A DNA stretch of 64,000 bases from an uncultured Saprospiraceae bacterium (GTDB taxonomy: Bacteria; Bacteroidota; Bacteroidia; Chitinophagales; Saprospiraceae). Shown here one piece after another: positions 38,542-46,582 of the stretch (position 1 is its first letter; each line of letters begins with the position of its first letter). The position numbers were made by a program, and so were the translations under genes. The notes beneath the pieces are model-generated. The model saw only the letters and a program-made list of their open reading frames with translations, did no database searches and had not been told where the DNA came from. The stretch spans positions 1 through 64,000 of the forward strand of contig CAJQRD010000023.1 in assembly GCA_905480605.1 (NCBI GenBank), read 5' to 3'.

Positions 38542-38599
38542 ATGGCTTATTTGGGCAGGAGACCCCTCTCTGCCAGAGAGGGGTCTCTGCCAGAGCCAT
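38542..38599. repeat. Imperfect GC-rich palindrome between katG and the UbiA-like gene
   Basis: A perfect 12-bp core, GAGACCCCTCTC (38559-38570) and GAGAGGGGTCTC (38576-38587), is extended by GGCA/TGCC (38554-38557 and 38588-38591) with one bulged G. Outer ATGGCT/AGCCAT arms (38542-38547 and 38594-38599) also pair. It contains CTCTGCCAGAG-type sequence reminiscent of the two palindromes near 32850-33020 but is not the same element. No T-run follows. Confidence 0.85.
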
Positions 38600-38626
38600 T
38601 TTTGAACAGTTTTTCATCACATCACA

Positions 38627-39523
38627 TCATATCATAGCAAGATAACATCCCACAATGATCAATAGCGATCTTAATATAATTACCCCATCCAACATTCCTG
38701 AATAATAAAGGTCAGACCTTTTTCCTTTTGATTTTTTTACAGCCCAATAGCTTATAAGATATGCCAATATTATTGCAGCAATTGCCATTGGTCGATAACC
38801 CAATAGCTTAATAGAAATTGTCAAAAATGAAATTCCACTTAATATCAGTAAAAAGTCAATTATCTTATAGGTATTGCCATGTCCCCAGAGCGAAGGAAAG
38901 GTTTTTACATTTGTATGTTTGTCAATGGTCTCGTCTCTGATGTCAAATGGAAGTGTAATAGCAAATATGTATAAAAATTTCTCAATAAAAAGACCGATCC
39001 AAATCCAATTACCTAGTGTAAATAGAGAAGGTGAAATGTGATTTGAATATCCCTGACTCCAAATTTCTACATAGGCTACACAAGCCCAGGTCAATGCAAT
39101 TAAAATTATTTTTATATAATTGAAATCTCGCAGCCTTTTCCTATTAGCCAATACAGGTATTGTGTAAAGAGCAGAAATTAAGGCTGGCAATACTAGAAAT
39201 AAAAGCACTCTCTGTGGCAGCCTAAAGAGAAGAATTACAGTAACAAAAAAAGAGATTAAAGCATAGGTGAAAATATGAGACTTATATTTCTTAATAGTCT
39301 TAAATCTGCCCTCTATAAACTTATCTTCAAGTTTTCTAAAACCAATAATCCTATGAACAGAATATGTTAACATAGTAGCAAAAAAAACAAATACTATGTA
39401 TTCAAGATTGATTGGTACTCCAGATAGAGTATAACATTCCAATGTAAACAGCGCCGCAGCAATCGAAATATGAATACTGCTATAAATGTAAAAATTTACT
39501 ATCGGTCTAATCCCCGAATTCAC
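38627..39523 (-). CDS. UbiA-like integral membrane protein
   Basis: This 298-residue protein has about eight hydrophobic helices and resembles Bacteroidota members of the UbiA prenyltransferase superfamily. The second aspartate-rich motif appears as FDIRDETIDKHTNVKTFPSLWG. The first motif region is TYSVHRIIGFRKLED, which lacks the usual NDxxDxxxD spacing. The enzyme may therefore transfer a prenyl group to an unknown acceptor, or may have changed function. It is the last gene of the minus-strand pyrE-M42 peptidase operon, beginning three bases after the peptidase stop. UbiA membership is moderately sure, substrate unknown. Confidence 0.75.
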   Translation of the reverse strand: MNSGIRPIVNFYIYSSIHISIAAALFTLECYTLSGVPINLEYIVFVFFATMLTYSVHRIIGFRKLEDKFIEGRFKTIKKYKSHIFTYALISFFVTVILLFRLPQRVLLFLVLPALISALYTIPVLANRKRLRDFNYIKIILIALTWACVAYVEIWSQGYSNHISPSLFTLGNWIWIGLFIEKFLYIFAITLPFDIRDETIDKHTNVKTFPSLWGHGNTYKIIDFLLILSGISFLTISIKLLGYRPMAIAAIILAYLISYWAVKKSKGKRSDLYYSGMLDGVIILRSLLIIVGCYLAMI

Positions 39524-39526
39524 GGA

Positions 39527-40606
39527 TTAGAAATATTTGAAATTATGATTTTTCTTGATCGATAATAAAGAGTGATAAATCAATAATGTAACATTTTTAA
39601 TATCATCCTGGTGTGCCATTTCAACTGTTGTGTGCATGTATTTTAAAGGCAATGAAATTAAAACAGATGGAACACCTTGGTTTGAGTATGCAAATGCATC
39701 AGTATCTGTACCCGTTGATCTTGAAGCTGCTGATCTTTGGAATGGTATCTTCTCTTTTTCAGCTGCTTTGATAACCAATTGTAATAATTTAGTATGAACT
39801 GCTGGCGCGTATGTTAATACTGGTCCGAGACCTCCTTTTAGATCTCCTTGTTCTTTTACCTTCATCAAAGGTGATGATGTATCATGTGTTACATCTGTAA
39901 CAATAGCAACATTTGGTTTGATTCTATTTGCTATCATTTCTGCACCTCTCAATCCAATCTCTTCTTGAACCGCATTTACGATATAAAGGGAATAAGGAAG
40001 TTTCTTTTTACTTTTCTTCAGCAAACGTGCTACTTCAGCAATACAAAATCCACCCATTTTGTTGTCCAGTGCCTTACCTGCATAATATCTGTTGTTAAGT
40101 TTGGTCAATTCATCGTCGAATGTAATTACACAACCAACGTGAACACCCATTTTTTCAACTTCTTTCTTGTCTTTGGCTCCAACATCAATAAAAATGTTTT
40201 CCATTTTTGGTGAAAGGTTGGAATCCTTTCCTTTTCTCACATGAATAGCTGGCCATCCAAAAACACCATTTACGATTCCTTTAGCCGTATGAATATTTAC
40301 TCTTTTTGAAGGGGCAATGATATGATCTGAACCACCATTTCTAATAACGCTTATATATCCGTCATCAGATATATAGTTTACAAACCATGCAATTTCATCT
40401 GCGTGTGCTTCAATTACGACTTTATAGGGTTGGCCAGGATTTATAATAGCATATGCTGTACCATAATCGTCTAGATGAGTTTCATCAACAAATGGTTTCA
40501 TATATTCTAACCATACTTTTTGACCTTCTGCTTCAAATCCAGTTGGAGATGTTGCATTCAGGTACTTATACATAAATGATTCTGATGACTTAGTTATTAC
40601 ATTCAT
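39527..40606 (-). CDS. M42-family metallo-aminopeptidase
   Basis: The product has 359 residues with no signal peptide, so it is cytoplasmic. The M42 (glutamyl aminopeptidase/FrvX, tetrahedral aminopeptidase) fold is shown by ATSPTGFEAEGQ at the start and by the metal and catalytic residues in VIEAHADEIAWFV, GKALDNKMGGF, VNAVQEEIGLRGAEM, VTDVTHDT and the C-terminal MHTTVEMAHQDD. The STGTDTDAFAYS block is also typical. Family members are large cobalt- or zinc-dependent assemblies that trim peptides. It lies 11 bases after pyrE and 3 bases before the UbiA-like gene in a minus-strand operon. Confidence 0.93.
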   Translation of the reverse strand: MNVITKSSESFMYKYLNATSPTGFEAEGQKVWLEYMKPFVDETHLDDYGTAYAIINPGQPYKVVIEAHADEIAWFVNYISDDGYISVIRNGGSDHIIAPSKRVNIHTAKGIVNGVFGWPAIHVRKGKDSNLSPKMENIFIDVGAKDKKEVEKMGVHVGCVITFDDELTKLNNRYYAGKALDNKMGGFCIAEVARLLKKSKKKLPYSLYIVNAVQEEIGLRGAEMIANRIKPNVAIVTDVTHDTSSPLMKVKEQGDLKGGLGPVLTYAPAVHTKLLQLVIKAAEKEKIPFQRSAASRSTGTDTDAFAYSNQGVPSVLISLPLKYMHTTVEMAHQDDIKNVTLLIYHSLLSIKKNHNFKYF

Positions 40607-40617
40607 TTATTTTTACT

Positions 40618-41256
40618 TTAAATTAGATTTTCTCCCCAAGTTTTTGGGTCCTTGTTCCACGATTCTAAAATAGATTTTTCTTCTTCTGATATATAATTTA
40701 TATATAAAGCTTCATCTAGCAAATTTCTATAGTTGCTTAATGTATCCATTGGAATGGCTTTGTCAGTAAAAACTTTTTTCGCACTTTCAAAGCCATAGGT
40801 AAATATAGCCAAAACACCAATAACATCTGCACCTGCTTCAATTAAAGCATCACAGGCAGCCATACTGCTTTTTCCAGTCGAGATTAAATCTTCAACGACC
40901 AATACTTTTGAATTTTCTGGCAATCTTCCTTCAATCAGGTTTTGCATGCCATGTCCCTTTGGTTTAGAACGAACATATATAAATGGTTTTTCCAAGATGT
41001 CTGCCAAAAGGGCCCCATGTGCTATTCCTGCGGTGGCAACACCTGCGACAACATCAAATGGTTTAAAAACCCTTATTTTATCTGCCAAAGCATTTTTAAC
41101 CAAATTTCGGATGTCTGGATACGAAAGCAAAACTCTGTTATCACAATAGATTGGTGACTTCAATCCTGATGCCCATGTAAATGGATTATTAGGTTGTAGC
41201 TTAATAGCTTTGATTTCTAATAGTTTGTTTGCAATTTGCGCTGCTATTGTACTCAT
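40618..41256 (-). CDS. pyrE: Orotate phosphoribosyltransferase
   Basis: This 212-residue enzyme joins orotate and PRPP to orotidine 5'-phosphate in de novo pyrimidine synthesis. The PRPP-binding loop is VLVVEDLISTGKSS. The catalytic flexible loop is YVRSKPKGHGMQNLIEG, with lysines and the GHG motif in place. The N-terminal FTWASGLKSPIYCDNR binds orotate and phosphate. It is the first gene of the minus-strand pyrE-M42-UbiA operon. Its start lies 18 bases from the start of the divergent Nudix gene, and the -7-like TAATTTTG for pyrE sits inside the Nudix coding region. Confidence 0.96.
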   Translation of the reverse strand: MSTIAAQIANKLLEIKAIKLQPNNPFTWASGLKSPIYCDNRVLLSYPDIRNLVKNALADKIRVFKPFDVVAGVATAGIAHGALLADILEKPFIYVRSKPKGHGMQNLIEGRLPENSKVLVVEDLISTGKSSMAACDALIEAGADVIGVLAIFTYGFESAKKVFTDKAIPMDTLSNYRNLLDEALYINYISEEEKSILESWNKDPKTWGENLI

Positions 41257-41274
41257 TAAAATTTTTGAATATAA

Positions 41275-41898
41275 ATGTACAAAATTAACATAAACGATAA
41301 TACACTATATTTAATTCAGACAGATAAACTGAAAAAAGAAAAGTTTTCAAAAAATGCTTTGATATCTCCATATAGTGGAAAAACAAAGAATTTATTGTCA
41401 TTTATTGATATGCTTGAGAATACTAACCGTTTTGATGAGATCGCTATACATTTTCATGATGTAAAAGTGCTTAAAAGTGATTTTGAAGGACTTTTTAAGG
41501 TTGTCAGAGCCAGTGGTGGTGTTGTTCTAAACCCGAAAGGAAAGATATTGATGATTTTTCGAAAAGGACACTGGGATTTACCGAAAGGTAAAATTGACAT
41601 TGGTGAAAAGAAAAAAGATGCCGCTTCACGAGAGGTGCAGGAAGAAACAGGTGTTGAGGAATTGATTGTCGATGAAAAAGTTATTACAACAAGACATGTA
41701 TACCGCTTGAAAAATGGCAAGCGCGCCATAAAAAAAACATATTGGTATAAGATGAAAGCCTTGGCGCAACCTCTAGTCCCACAAATTGAGGAAGATATAG
41801 AAAAAGCAGAATGGATGAATGTTAAGACTTTTGTCACTCCATATATTAAAATCTATCCTAGTATTTTAGATGTTTTAAAGGCAGCAAAATATATTTAG
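41275..41898 (+). CDS. Nudix hydrolase
   Basis: This 207-residue protein carries a complete Nudix box, G-K-I-D-I-G-E-KKKDAAS-REVQEETGVEEL (about residues 104-128). It has the glutates that bind magnesium and hydrolyse a nucleoside diphosphate linked to another moiety. An N-terminal extension of about 75 residues (MYKININDNTLYLIQT...FDEIAIHF) precedes the domain and is not found in short MutT-type enzymes. The substrate cannot be told. The gene is divergent from pyrE with only 18 bases between start codons. It shares a bidirectional terminator with the convergent protease gene. Confidence 0.9.
   Translation: MYKININDNTLYLIQTDKLKKEKFSKNALISPYSGKTKNLLSFIDMLENTNRFDEIAIHFHDVKVLKSDFEGLFKVVRASGGVVLNPKGKILMIFRKGHWDLPKGKIDIGEKKKDAASREVQEETGVEELIVDEKVITTRHVYRLKNGKRAIKKTYWYKMKALAQPLVPQIEEDIEKAEWMNVKTFVTPYIKIYPSILDVLKAAKYI
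41280..41287 (-). promoter_or_regulatory. Candidate -7 element for pyrE
   Basis: On the minus strand the sequence reads TAATTTTG, matching TAnnTTTG, 23 bases before the pyrE ATG. It overlaps codons 2-5 of the divergent Nudix gene. No clear -33 TTG was found. Confidence 0.4.
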
Positions 41899-41928
41899 AA
41901 TTTTAATAACTAAGTACATAGTGAATAA

Positions 41929-41968
41929 AAAAAGGCGAACAACATAATTAAATGTTATTCGCCTTTTT
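41929..41968. terminator. Bidirectional terminator between the Nudix and protease genes
   Basis: The arms 41929-41945 (AAAAAGGCGAACAACAT) and 41952-41968 pair over 17 bp with a single C/A mismatch. The run of As on the left and Ts on the right makes it a terminator for both converging genes. Confidence 0.88.
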
Positions 41969-41997
41969 ATTTAAAACCATTTGGTTAATTCAATCGT

Positions 41998-44418
41998 TTA
42001 ATCCAGTAATTTTTCTATTCTGGCTTTCATTGCAATGGCATGTACTTCGCTGCTAATCAATTTATTTTTAAGTTTTTGAAGACTGGCAAACGCATAAGCT
42101 GTTAATTCAGTATGCCGATCATTTTCTTCGTCTGATTCTAAGATCTGCTCCAACCTATCAACGTACAATCGATGAAGGTTCTTTCTTGGAATTGTAACTT
42201 TATCATCATTTACATCCTTAAAAATATTAGCCTCAAGATCATTAAACATTTCATTTACAGTATATACATTTGAACCATTAACCAACTCATTTTCAGTCAT
42301 TCTATCTATTCTACTTGAACTTAGCAATACTCTCAATGCGGTTGATTGTAAACCATTTATTGGATCAAAGGCGCCATTATTTGTTATTCTGTCTAAGATC
42401 GCTTTATCAAGTAACCAATCTGGTGTATCCAGTACGTTATCAGAAATAAAATTCATCGCTTCTTTCTGCTTTTCTTTTGAAACATGCGAATAAATTGGTT
42501 CTTGCTGATCTGCAGTTTTATACATTTCATAAACCCCACCTACATTGTTTCCTACATGTCCAATATAACGTCTAAATTGACCAACCAATGCATTGTAAAG
42601 TTCTTCAAGCTGGTCATAATTTTGACCCTCTTCATAACTCCATTTGATAAGATTCGGAACTATTCTTTTTAGGTTCTTCAAACCAAGTTCACTAGCTTCA
42701 ACTGCATCAGCACCAAGGTCTTCAGTTTGAGAGGAGGGATCAATTACTCTTCCTTGCTGACGTCCATACCTGAATAATGGGTTGCCTGCTTTTTCCTTAA
42801 TCCAATCATTTGTCAATTTTGAATCTTCATCGGGGTTATCATTAGCACTGGTTAATCTGTAACCATACTCTATTGACCAATCATCATATGGGCCGATACC
42901 TGGTGTCAAAGACACATCACCATCTTCAGGTTGAGCCACGTAATTGAATCTAGCATAATCCATAATTGAAGGAGACGTTCCCATCGATTTTGTAAATGAG
43001 GGTGATCTCAAAGAATCAATCGGGTAGGCCACTGATGCACCCATGTTATGAGGTAGTCCCAATGTATGCCCAACTTCATGAGCAGAAACGAATCGAACAC
43101 ATTCACCCATTATTTCATCTCTGAATTTAACTTTTTGCGCTTCAGGATTGACAGCAGCCGTTTGAATGAAGTACCAATTTCTCAAAAGTTTAAGAATGTT
43201 GTGGTACCAAATTATATCACTTTCGATAATCTCCCCAGTTCTTGGATCATGAACATGTGGACCCATTGCATTCTGTATATCTGTACTTACATATCTGATT
43301 ACTGAATATCTTACATCTTCAGCTGACCATTCAGGATCCTCTTCAGGAGTTGGAGGATCTAAAGCATAAATGGCGTTTTTAAAACCCGCTTTTTCAAATG
43401 CTTTTTGCCAGTCATTTACTCCTTGTTTGATGTATGGCTTCCACCTTTCTGGTGTTGCCGGGTCAACATAATAAACGATTGGCTTTACAGGTTCTACCAA
43501 TTCACCTCTGTTGTAAGCATCCCAATCTTTTGGCTCTAAACGCCATCTTGTGATATATCTTTTTGAATCTGCGCGATGAGCATCTGAACTATAATCTGTT
43601 TGTCTAACGGAAAAATATCCCACTCGGTCATCGTAATTTCTTTTAATCCACGGTTCTTCTGGAAGCATGATAATAGACTGATTCATTTCTACAGACAAGG
43701 TCCCAGTAACTTGATTGTCGGGTAATTTTGAGCCCGTATAAGTCATAACGTGCCTTACTTCAATGTTTTTAGGGTAAGATTTTATATTGTTTATGAATGA
43801 TTTATTTTTTACCAAGCTTCGGATGCCAAATGTTTTACGTTGAAAAGAACTCATAGGTCCTATCATTTCAACATCACTTTCAAACAATGAATTGGCTATA
43901 AAAACAATCGATGTTGAATCCTTATTAAAGGCTTTGATGTCAAATACCTCAATTATCGGTTCGAAATTATTATTCTTTACCGACTGATAAATGGGTTCAT
44001 CAAAATCTGCAACACTGTTGTAGGATACTGATCTTAAGATTATTTTATCGTCTTTCCTTTGCCACCTTATAACTTGTTGTGGTTTCGATTTTACACCTGC
44101 TCCACCAAAATTTAAATTCTTAACGAATCCAGAAATTCGACTAACTATAAGCATTTCCTTTTCCAATAATTCCATTGGAATTTCAAAGAAATAATCTGTG
44201 TCCATTTTGTGAGTAATAAAAAGACCAGAATCAGTTTTGGCTTCCTTGGTGATTACCTCAGTGTATGGTTTTATAGAAGACTCTTTCTTTTTTTTCTTCT
44301 TGCTTTCAGTAGCATCGGTCTTTTTCTTTTTCTTTTTAAATATTTGGGCTTCAACAGAAGTTGAAGATAAGCATACCAGAAAGCTCAGTATGCATAATTG
44401 TAGAAAGCGCTTTTTCAT
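41998..44418 (-). CDS. Zinc-dependent metalloprotease, DUF5117/DUF5118 family
   Basis: This 806-residue exported protein has a signal peptide (MKKRFLQLCILSFLVCLSSTSVEAQ). Two lysine runs (KKKKKK, twice within residues 27-48) follow it at once. An N-terminal beta-rich DUF5118/DUF5117 region (about 70-400) precedes a metzincin-like catalytic core with HEVGHTLGLPHN (H447, E448, H451, H457) and a Met-turn in SIMDYARFNY. The C-terminal half carries the DUF4953-type helical extension. The protein is predicted to be periplasmic or surface-located; its substrate is unknown, though the family is widespread in Bacteroidota. It is convergent with the Nudix gene and divergent from nusB. Confidence 0.9.
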   Translation of the reverse strand: MKKRFLQLCILSFLVCLSSTSVEAQIFKKKKKKTDATESKKKKKKESSIKPYTEVITKEAKTDSGLFITHKMDTDYFFEIPMELLEKEMLIVSRISGFVKNLNFGGAGVKSKPQQVIRWQRKDDKIILRSVSYNSVADFDEPIYQSVKNNNFEPIIEVFDIKAFNKDSTSIVFIANSLFESDVEMIGPMSSFQRKTFGIRSLVKNKSFINNIKSYPKNIEVRHVMTYTGSKLPDNQVTGTLSVEMNQSIIMLPEEPWIKRNYDDRVGYFSVRQTDYSSDAHRADSKRYITRWRLEPKDWDAYNRGELVEPVKPIVYYVDPATPERWKPYIKQGVNDWQKAFEKAGFKNAIYALDPPTPEEDPEWSAEDVRYSVIRYVSTDIQNAMGPHVHDPRTGEIIESDIIWYHNILKLLRNWYFIQTAAVNPEAQKVKFRDEIMGECVRFVSAHEVGHTLGLPHNMGASVAYPIDSLRSPSFTKSMGTSPSIMDYARFNYVAQPEDGDVSLTPGIGPYDDWSIEYGYRLTSANDNPDEDSKLTNDWIKEKAGNPLFRYGRQQGRVIDPSSQTEDLGADAVEASELGLKNLKRIVPNLIKWSYEEGQNYDQLEELYNALVGQFRRYIGHVGNNVGGVYEMYKTADQQEPIYSHVSKEKQKEAMNFISDNVLDTPDWLLDKAILDRITNNGAFDPINGLQSTALRVLLSSSRIDRMTENELVNGSNVYTVNEMFNDLEANIFKDVNDDKVTIPRKNLHRLYVDRLEQILESDEENDRHTELTAYAFASLQKLKNKLISSEVHAIAMKARIEKLLD

Positions 44419-44702
44419 TTTTACTCTATTAGGTTGTGCCCAACATTAAATAATTATTTCATTTATTCTATAAATAATTTTAATGCTGTTATGAATAATG
44501 AACGTAAAATGCAAAAAAAACAATTAATATTAGTGACATTTTTTAAGAATTAATTCTTATTGTATCATATATTATGAGATTTCTTAATATAATTCACACT
44601 TAAGCTCGATTTATACCTAAAAAAGTATTTTATTTGTGGATTGAATAACACAGTGTTTAATGTCAAATCAGAATAAGGCTAAACATAAAAATGTTTGTGT
44701 AA

Positions 44703-45638
44703 ATGCTAAGTAGAAGAAGTGTCCGTGTAAAAGTAATGCAATTGTTATATGCCCAAGATAGAGATGCTCTACTCAAGGACAAAGAGGTGATAAATGCATA
44801 TCACAATGAACTGAAAAGAAGCTACGATTTGTTTCTTTTTAATCTATACGTTATTATGCGTGTAGCAGATTGTGCAACTCTTGATGGCAAAAAGCGGAAG
44901 TCAAAGCATCTACCGACAGATATTGATAAGATATTTTCGAATAAACTCTATACCAACGAAATAATTTCTGGAATCTCAGAAAATAAAATACTTTCTAAAC
45001 AGTTTGATGATTTAAAATTCGAATCACAGGTAAACAATGATTATATCAACAAGATATATGAAGAATTTGCTAAAAAAGATGAGTATTTAGAATACCTCAA
45101 AAATGAATTTACTCAGGAGCAATTGATCGAGCTTTTACTAGAGCTTTACCGTTTTTGCCGTCAGGATGAGTACTTCAATGAAATGCTTGAAGATTCTTAT
45201 TATAACTGGTTAGATGATAAGTCATTAGTTGTAGGTTCTGTAAAGAAATTCTTGAAAGCTATTCCGGAAGAAGGGCACAGTTTTATTGATTCCTTTAAGC
45301 CAGATGAAGAAACAACTATAGATTTTGGTTTGAATCTATTAAAAATAGCAATAAAGAATAAAGAATCTAATATGGAGTTGATTATTCCAGTATTAGAAAA
45401 CTGGGATCATGAACGTTTAGCTATAGTAGATACCATATTCTTGAGAATGGCATTGACAGAATTATTGGATTTCCCGACAATTCCCAGTAAAGTTACCTTA
45501 AATGAGTATGTTGAATTGGCTAAACAATACAGTACTGTTAAGAGTAAGGAGTTTATTAACGGAATTCTAGATAAGTTAATGAAGGATTTACAGGAAAAAG
45601 GAACTCTTAAAAAAGAAGGACGAGGACTAATTACTTAA
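44703..45638 (+). CDS. nusB: Transcription antitermination factor NusB, long Bacteroidota form
   Basis: This 311-residue cytoplasmic protein has an extended N-terminal region. It starts with SRRSVRVKVMQLLYAQDRD, the usual NusB first helix. An acidic helical insertion of about 170 residues follows. The C-terminal NusB fold covers about residues 220-305 (LENWDHERLAIVDTIFLRMALTELL, IPSKVTLNEYVELAKQYSTVKSKEFINGILDKL). NusB binds boxA RNA together with NusE (ribosomal protein S10) and prevents termination in rRNA operons. The proximal intergenic region (44419-44702) holds no further gene. Confidence 0.94.
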   Translation: MLSRRSVRVKVMQLLYAQDRDALLKDKEVINAYHNELKRSYDLFLFNLYVIMRVADCATLDGKKRKSKHLPTDIDKIFSNKLYTNEIISGISENKILSKQFDDLKFESQVNNDYINKIYEEFAKKDEYLEYLKNEFTQEQLIELLLELYRFCRQDEYFNEMLEDSYYNWLDDKSLVVGSVKKFLKAIPEEGHSFIDSFKPDEETTIDFGLNLLKIAIKNKESNMELIIPVLENWDHERLAIVDTIFLRMALTELLDFPTIPSKVTLNEYVELAKQYSTVKSKEFINGILDKLMKDLQEKGTLKKEGRGLIT

Positions 45639-45822
45639 CCTTATATCCGTGTTTACCCCAACTGAATTAATATAGAAGTGAATAAAAATATCCATGATTC
45701 TACTATTTTTCATGAAAAAAAGGTAAACCTATTGACATTTTGCCAGTTAGTACCGATCTTTTCATAGATTTTAAAGAAATTCAAAGCAAATTATACCTAA
45801 AGTAACTCAAAGGCCATTATAA

Positions 45823-45830
45823 TAACTTTG
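45823..45830 (+). promoter_or_regulatory. Candidate -7 element of the small OmpA-like protein gene
   Basis: TAACTTTG fits TAnnTTTG and ends 32 bases before the ATG at 45863. No matching TTG was seen at 18-20 bases upstream. Confidence 0.35.
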
Positions 45831-45862
45831 TAAGCTTAAATGCTTCATTTAATTATACACCC

Positions 45863-46465
45863 ATGAAAAATATACCCGTTTTTACACTTTTAACAATCTT
45901 ATTGTTTGTTTCTACTCAATCAATTGGTCAGGTGAAAGTTCTAATTAATGAAGTGGCAACAGATGTTGAACACTCAAAAGGAAATCTTACTGCGTCATAC
46001 AAACAATATCATAACTATATGAATGGCTATGAAAAAGCACCATTTGATCCATTTACAAAAGTTCCACCAAGATTAAATGTGCAAAACTACGCTGATACTG
46101 CTTTGGCCTCTTCGAAGATTACCCCCGAAATTACGAAACCAGCATCAACTCCAATTCCTAATTCAAATCAAGTAATTAGGGAAGATAAACTTGTCTATTT
46201 TATAGGAAATACTTTAAAGTTGAAGAAAAATTCTCTTTCTATTGTGAGTTCTTTTTCTGATAGGATAGCCAAAGGTAAATCCAAATCTATTCTTATAACA
46301 GGTTGGTACAAGACTGATGATAAAGCCAGTCACAAACGTGTAAAAGAAAGGTTAGAAGCTTGTAAAGCCAGATTAGAAACAAGTGGCGTACCATCAAATT
46401 TAATTTTGACTTCTATTTTTGGTTCAAATAATGAAAGAAGTTACCTTTCTGTTATTCCTCAATAA
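45863..46465 (+). CDS. Exported small protein with a possible degenerate OmpA-like C-terminus
   Basis: The product has 200 residues. The signal peptide (MKNIPVFTLLTILLFVSTQSIG) is clear. Residues about 25-105 are polar and proline-rich without a recognised domain. The last 90 residues (LVYFIGNTLKLKKNSLSIVSSFSDRI, KSILITGWYKTDD, HKRVKERLEACKARLETSGV, LILTSIFGSNNE) follow the strand-helix-strand-helix order of OmpA-family peptidoglycan-binding domains. However, the canonical TD..G....N..LS.RRA motif is eroded. It may be a periplasmic protein near the cell wall. It lies between nusB and guaA with its own weak promoter. Function not established. Confidence 0.7.
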   Translation: MKNIPVFTLLTILLFVSTQSIGQVKVLINEVATDVEHSKGNLTASYKQYHNYMNGYEKAPFDPFTKVPPRLNVQNYADTALASSKITPEITKPASTPIPNSNQVIREDKLVYFIGNTLKLKKNSLSIVSSFSDRIAKGKSKSILITGWYKTDDKASHKRVKERLEACKARLETSGVPSNLILTSIFGSNNERSYLSVIPQ

Positions 46466-46547
46466 GATTGAATTCTATAAAGTTCATTGCTAAGTCATTG
46501 TTGGTGCTATTGAATTTGTGATTGGGTTTATTTAGCTTTTTCATACC

Positions 46548-46576
46548 TTGAAAAAGTATAGAAAAGTCTATATTTG
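46548..46576 (+). promoter_or_regulatory. Promoter of the guaA operon (TTG-N18-TATATTTG)
   Basis: TTG at 46548-46550 and TATATTTG at 46569-46576 are separated by 18 bases, matching the Bacteroidota sigma-ABfr-type promoter. The -7 element ends six bases before ATG 46583, so the mRNA start would lie at or next to the start codon. Confidence 0.7.
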
Positions 46577-46582
46577 TTGGCC

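Noticed and set aside
46574-46582. TTG 46574 as the guaA start
   Set aside because: It lies within the -7 element; [13 protein letters not shown] from ATG 46583 is the usual GuaA start.
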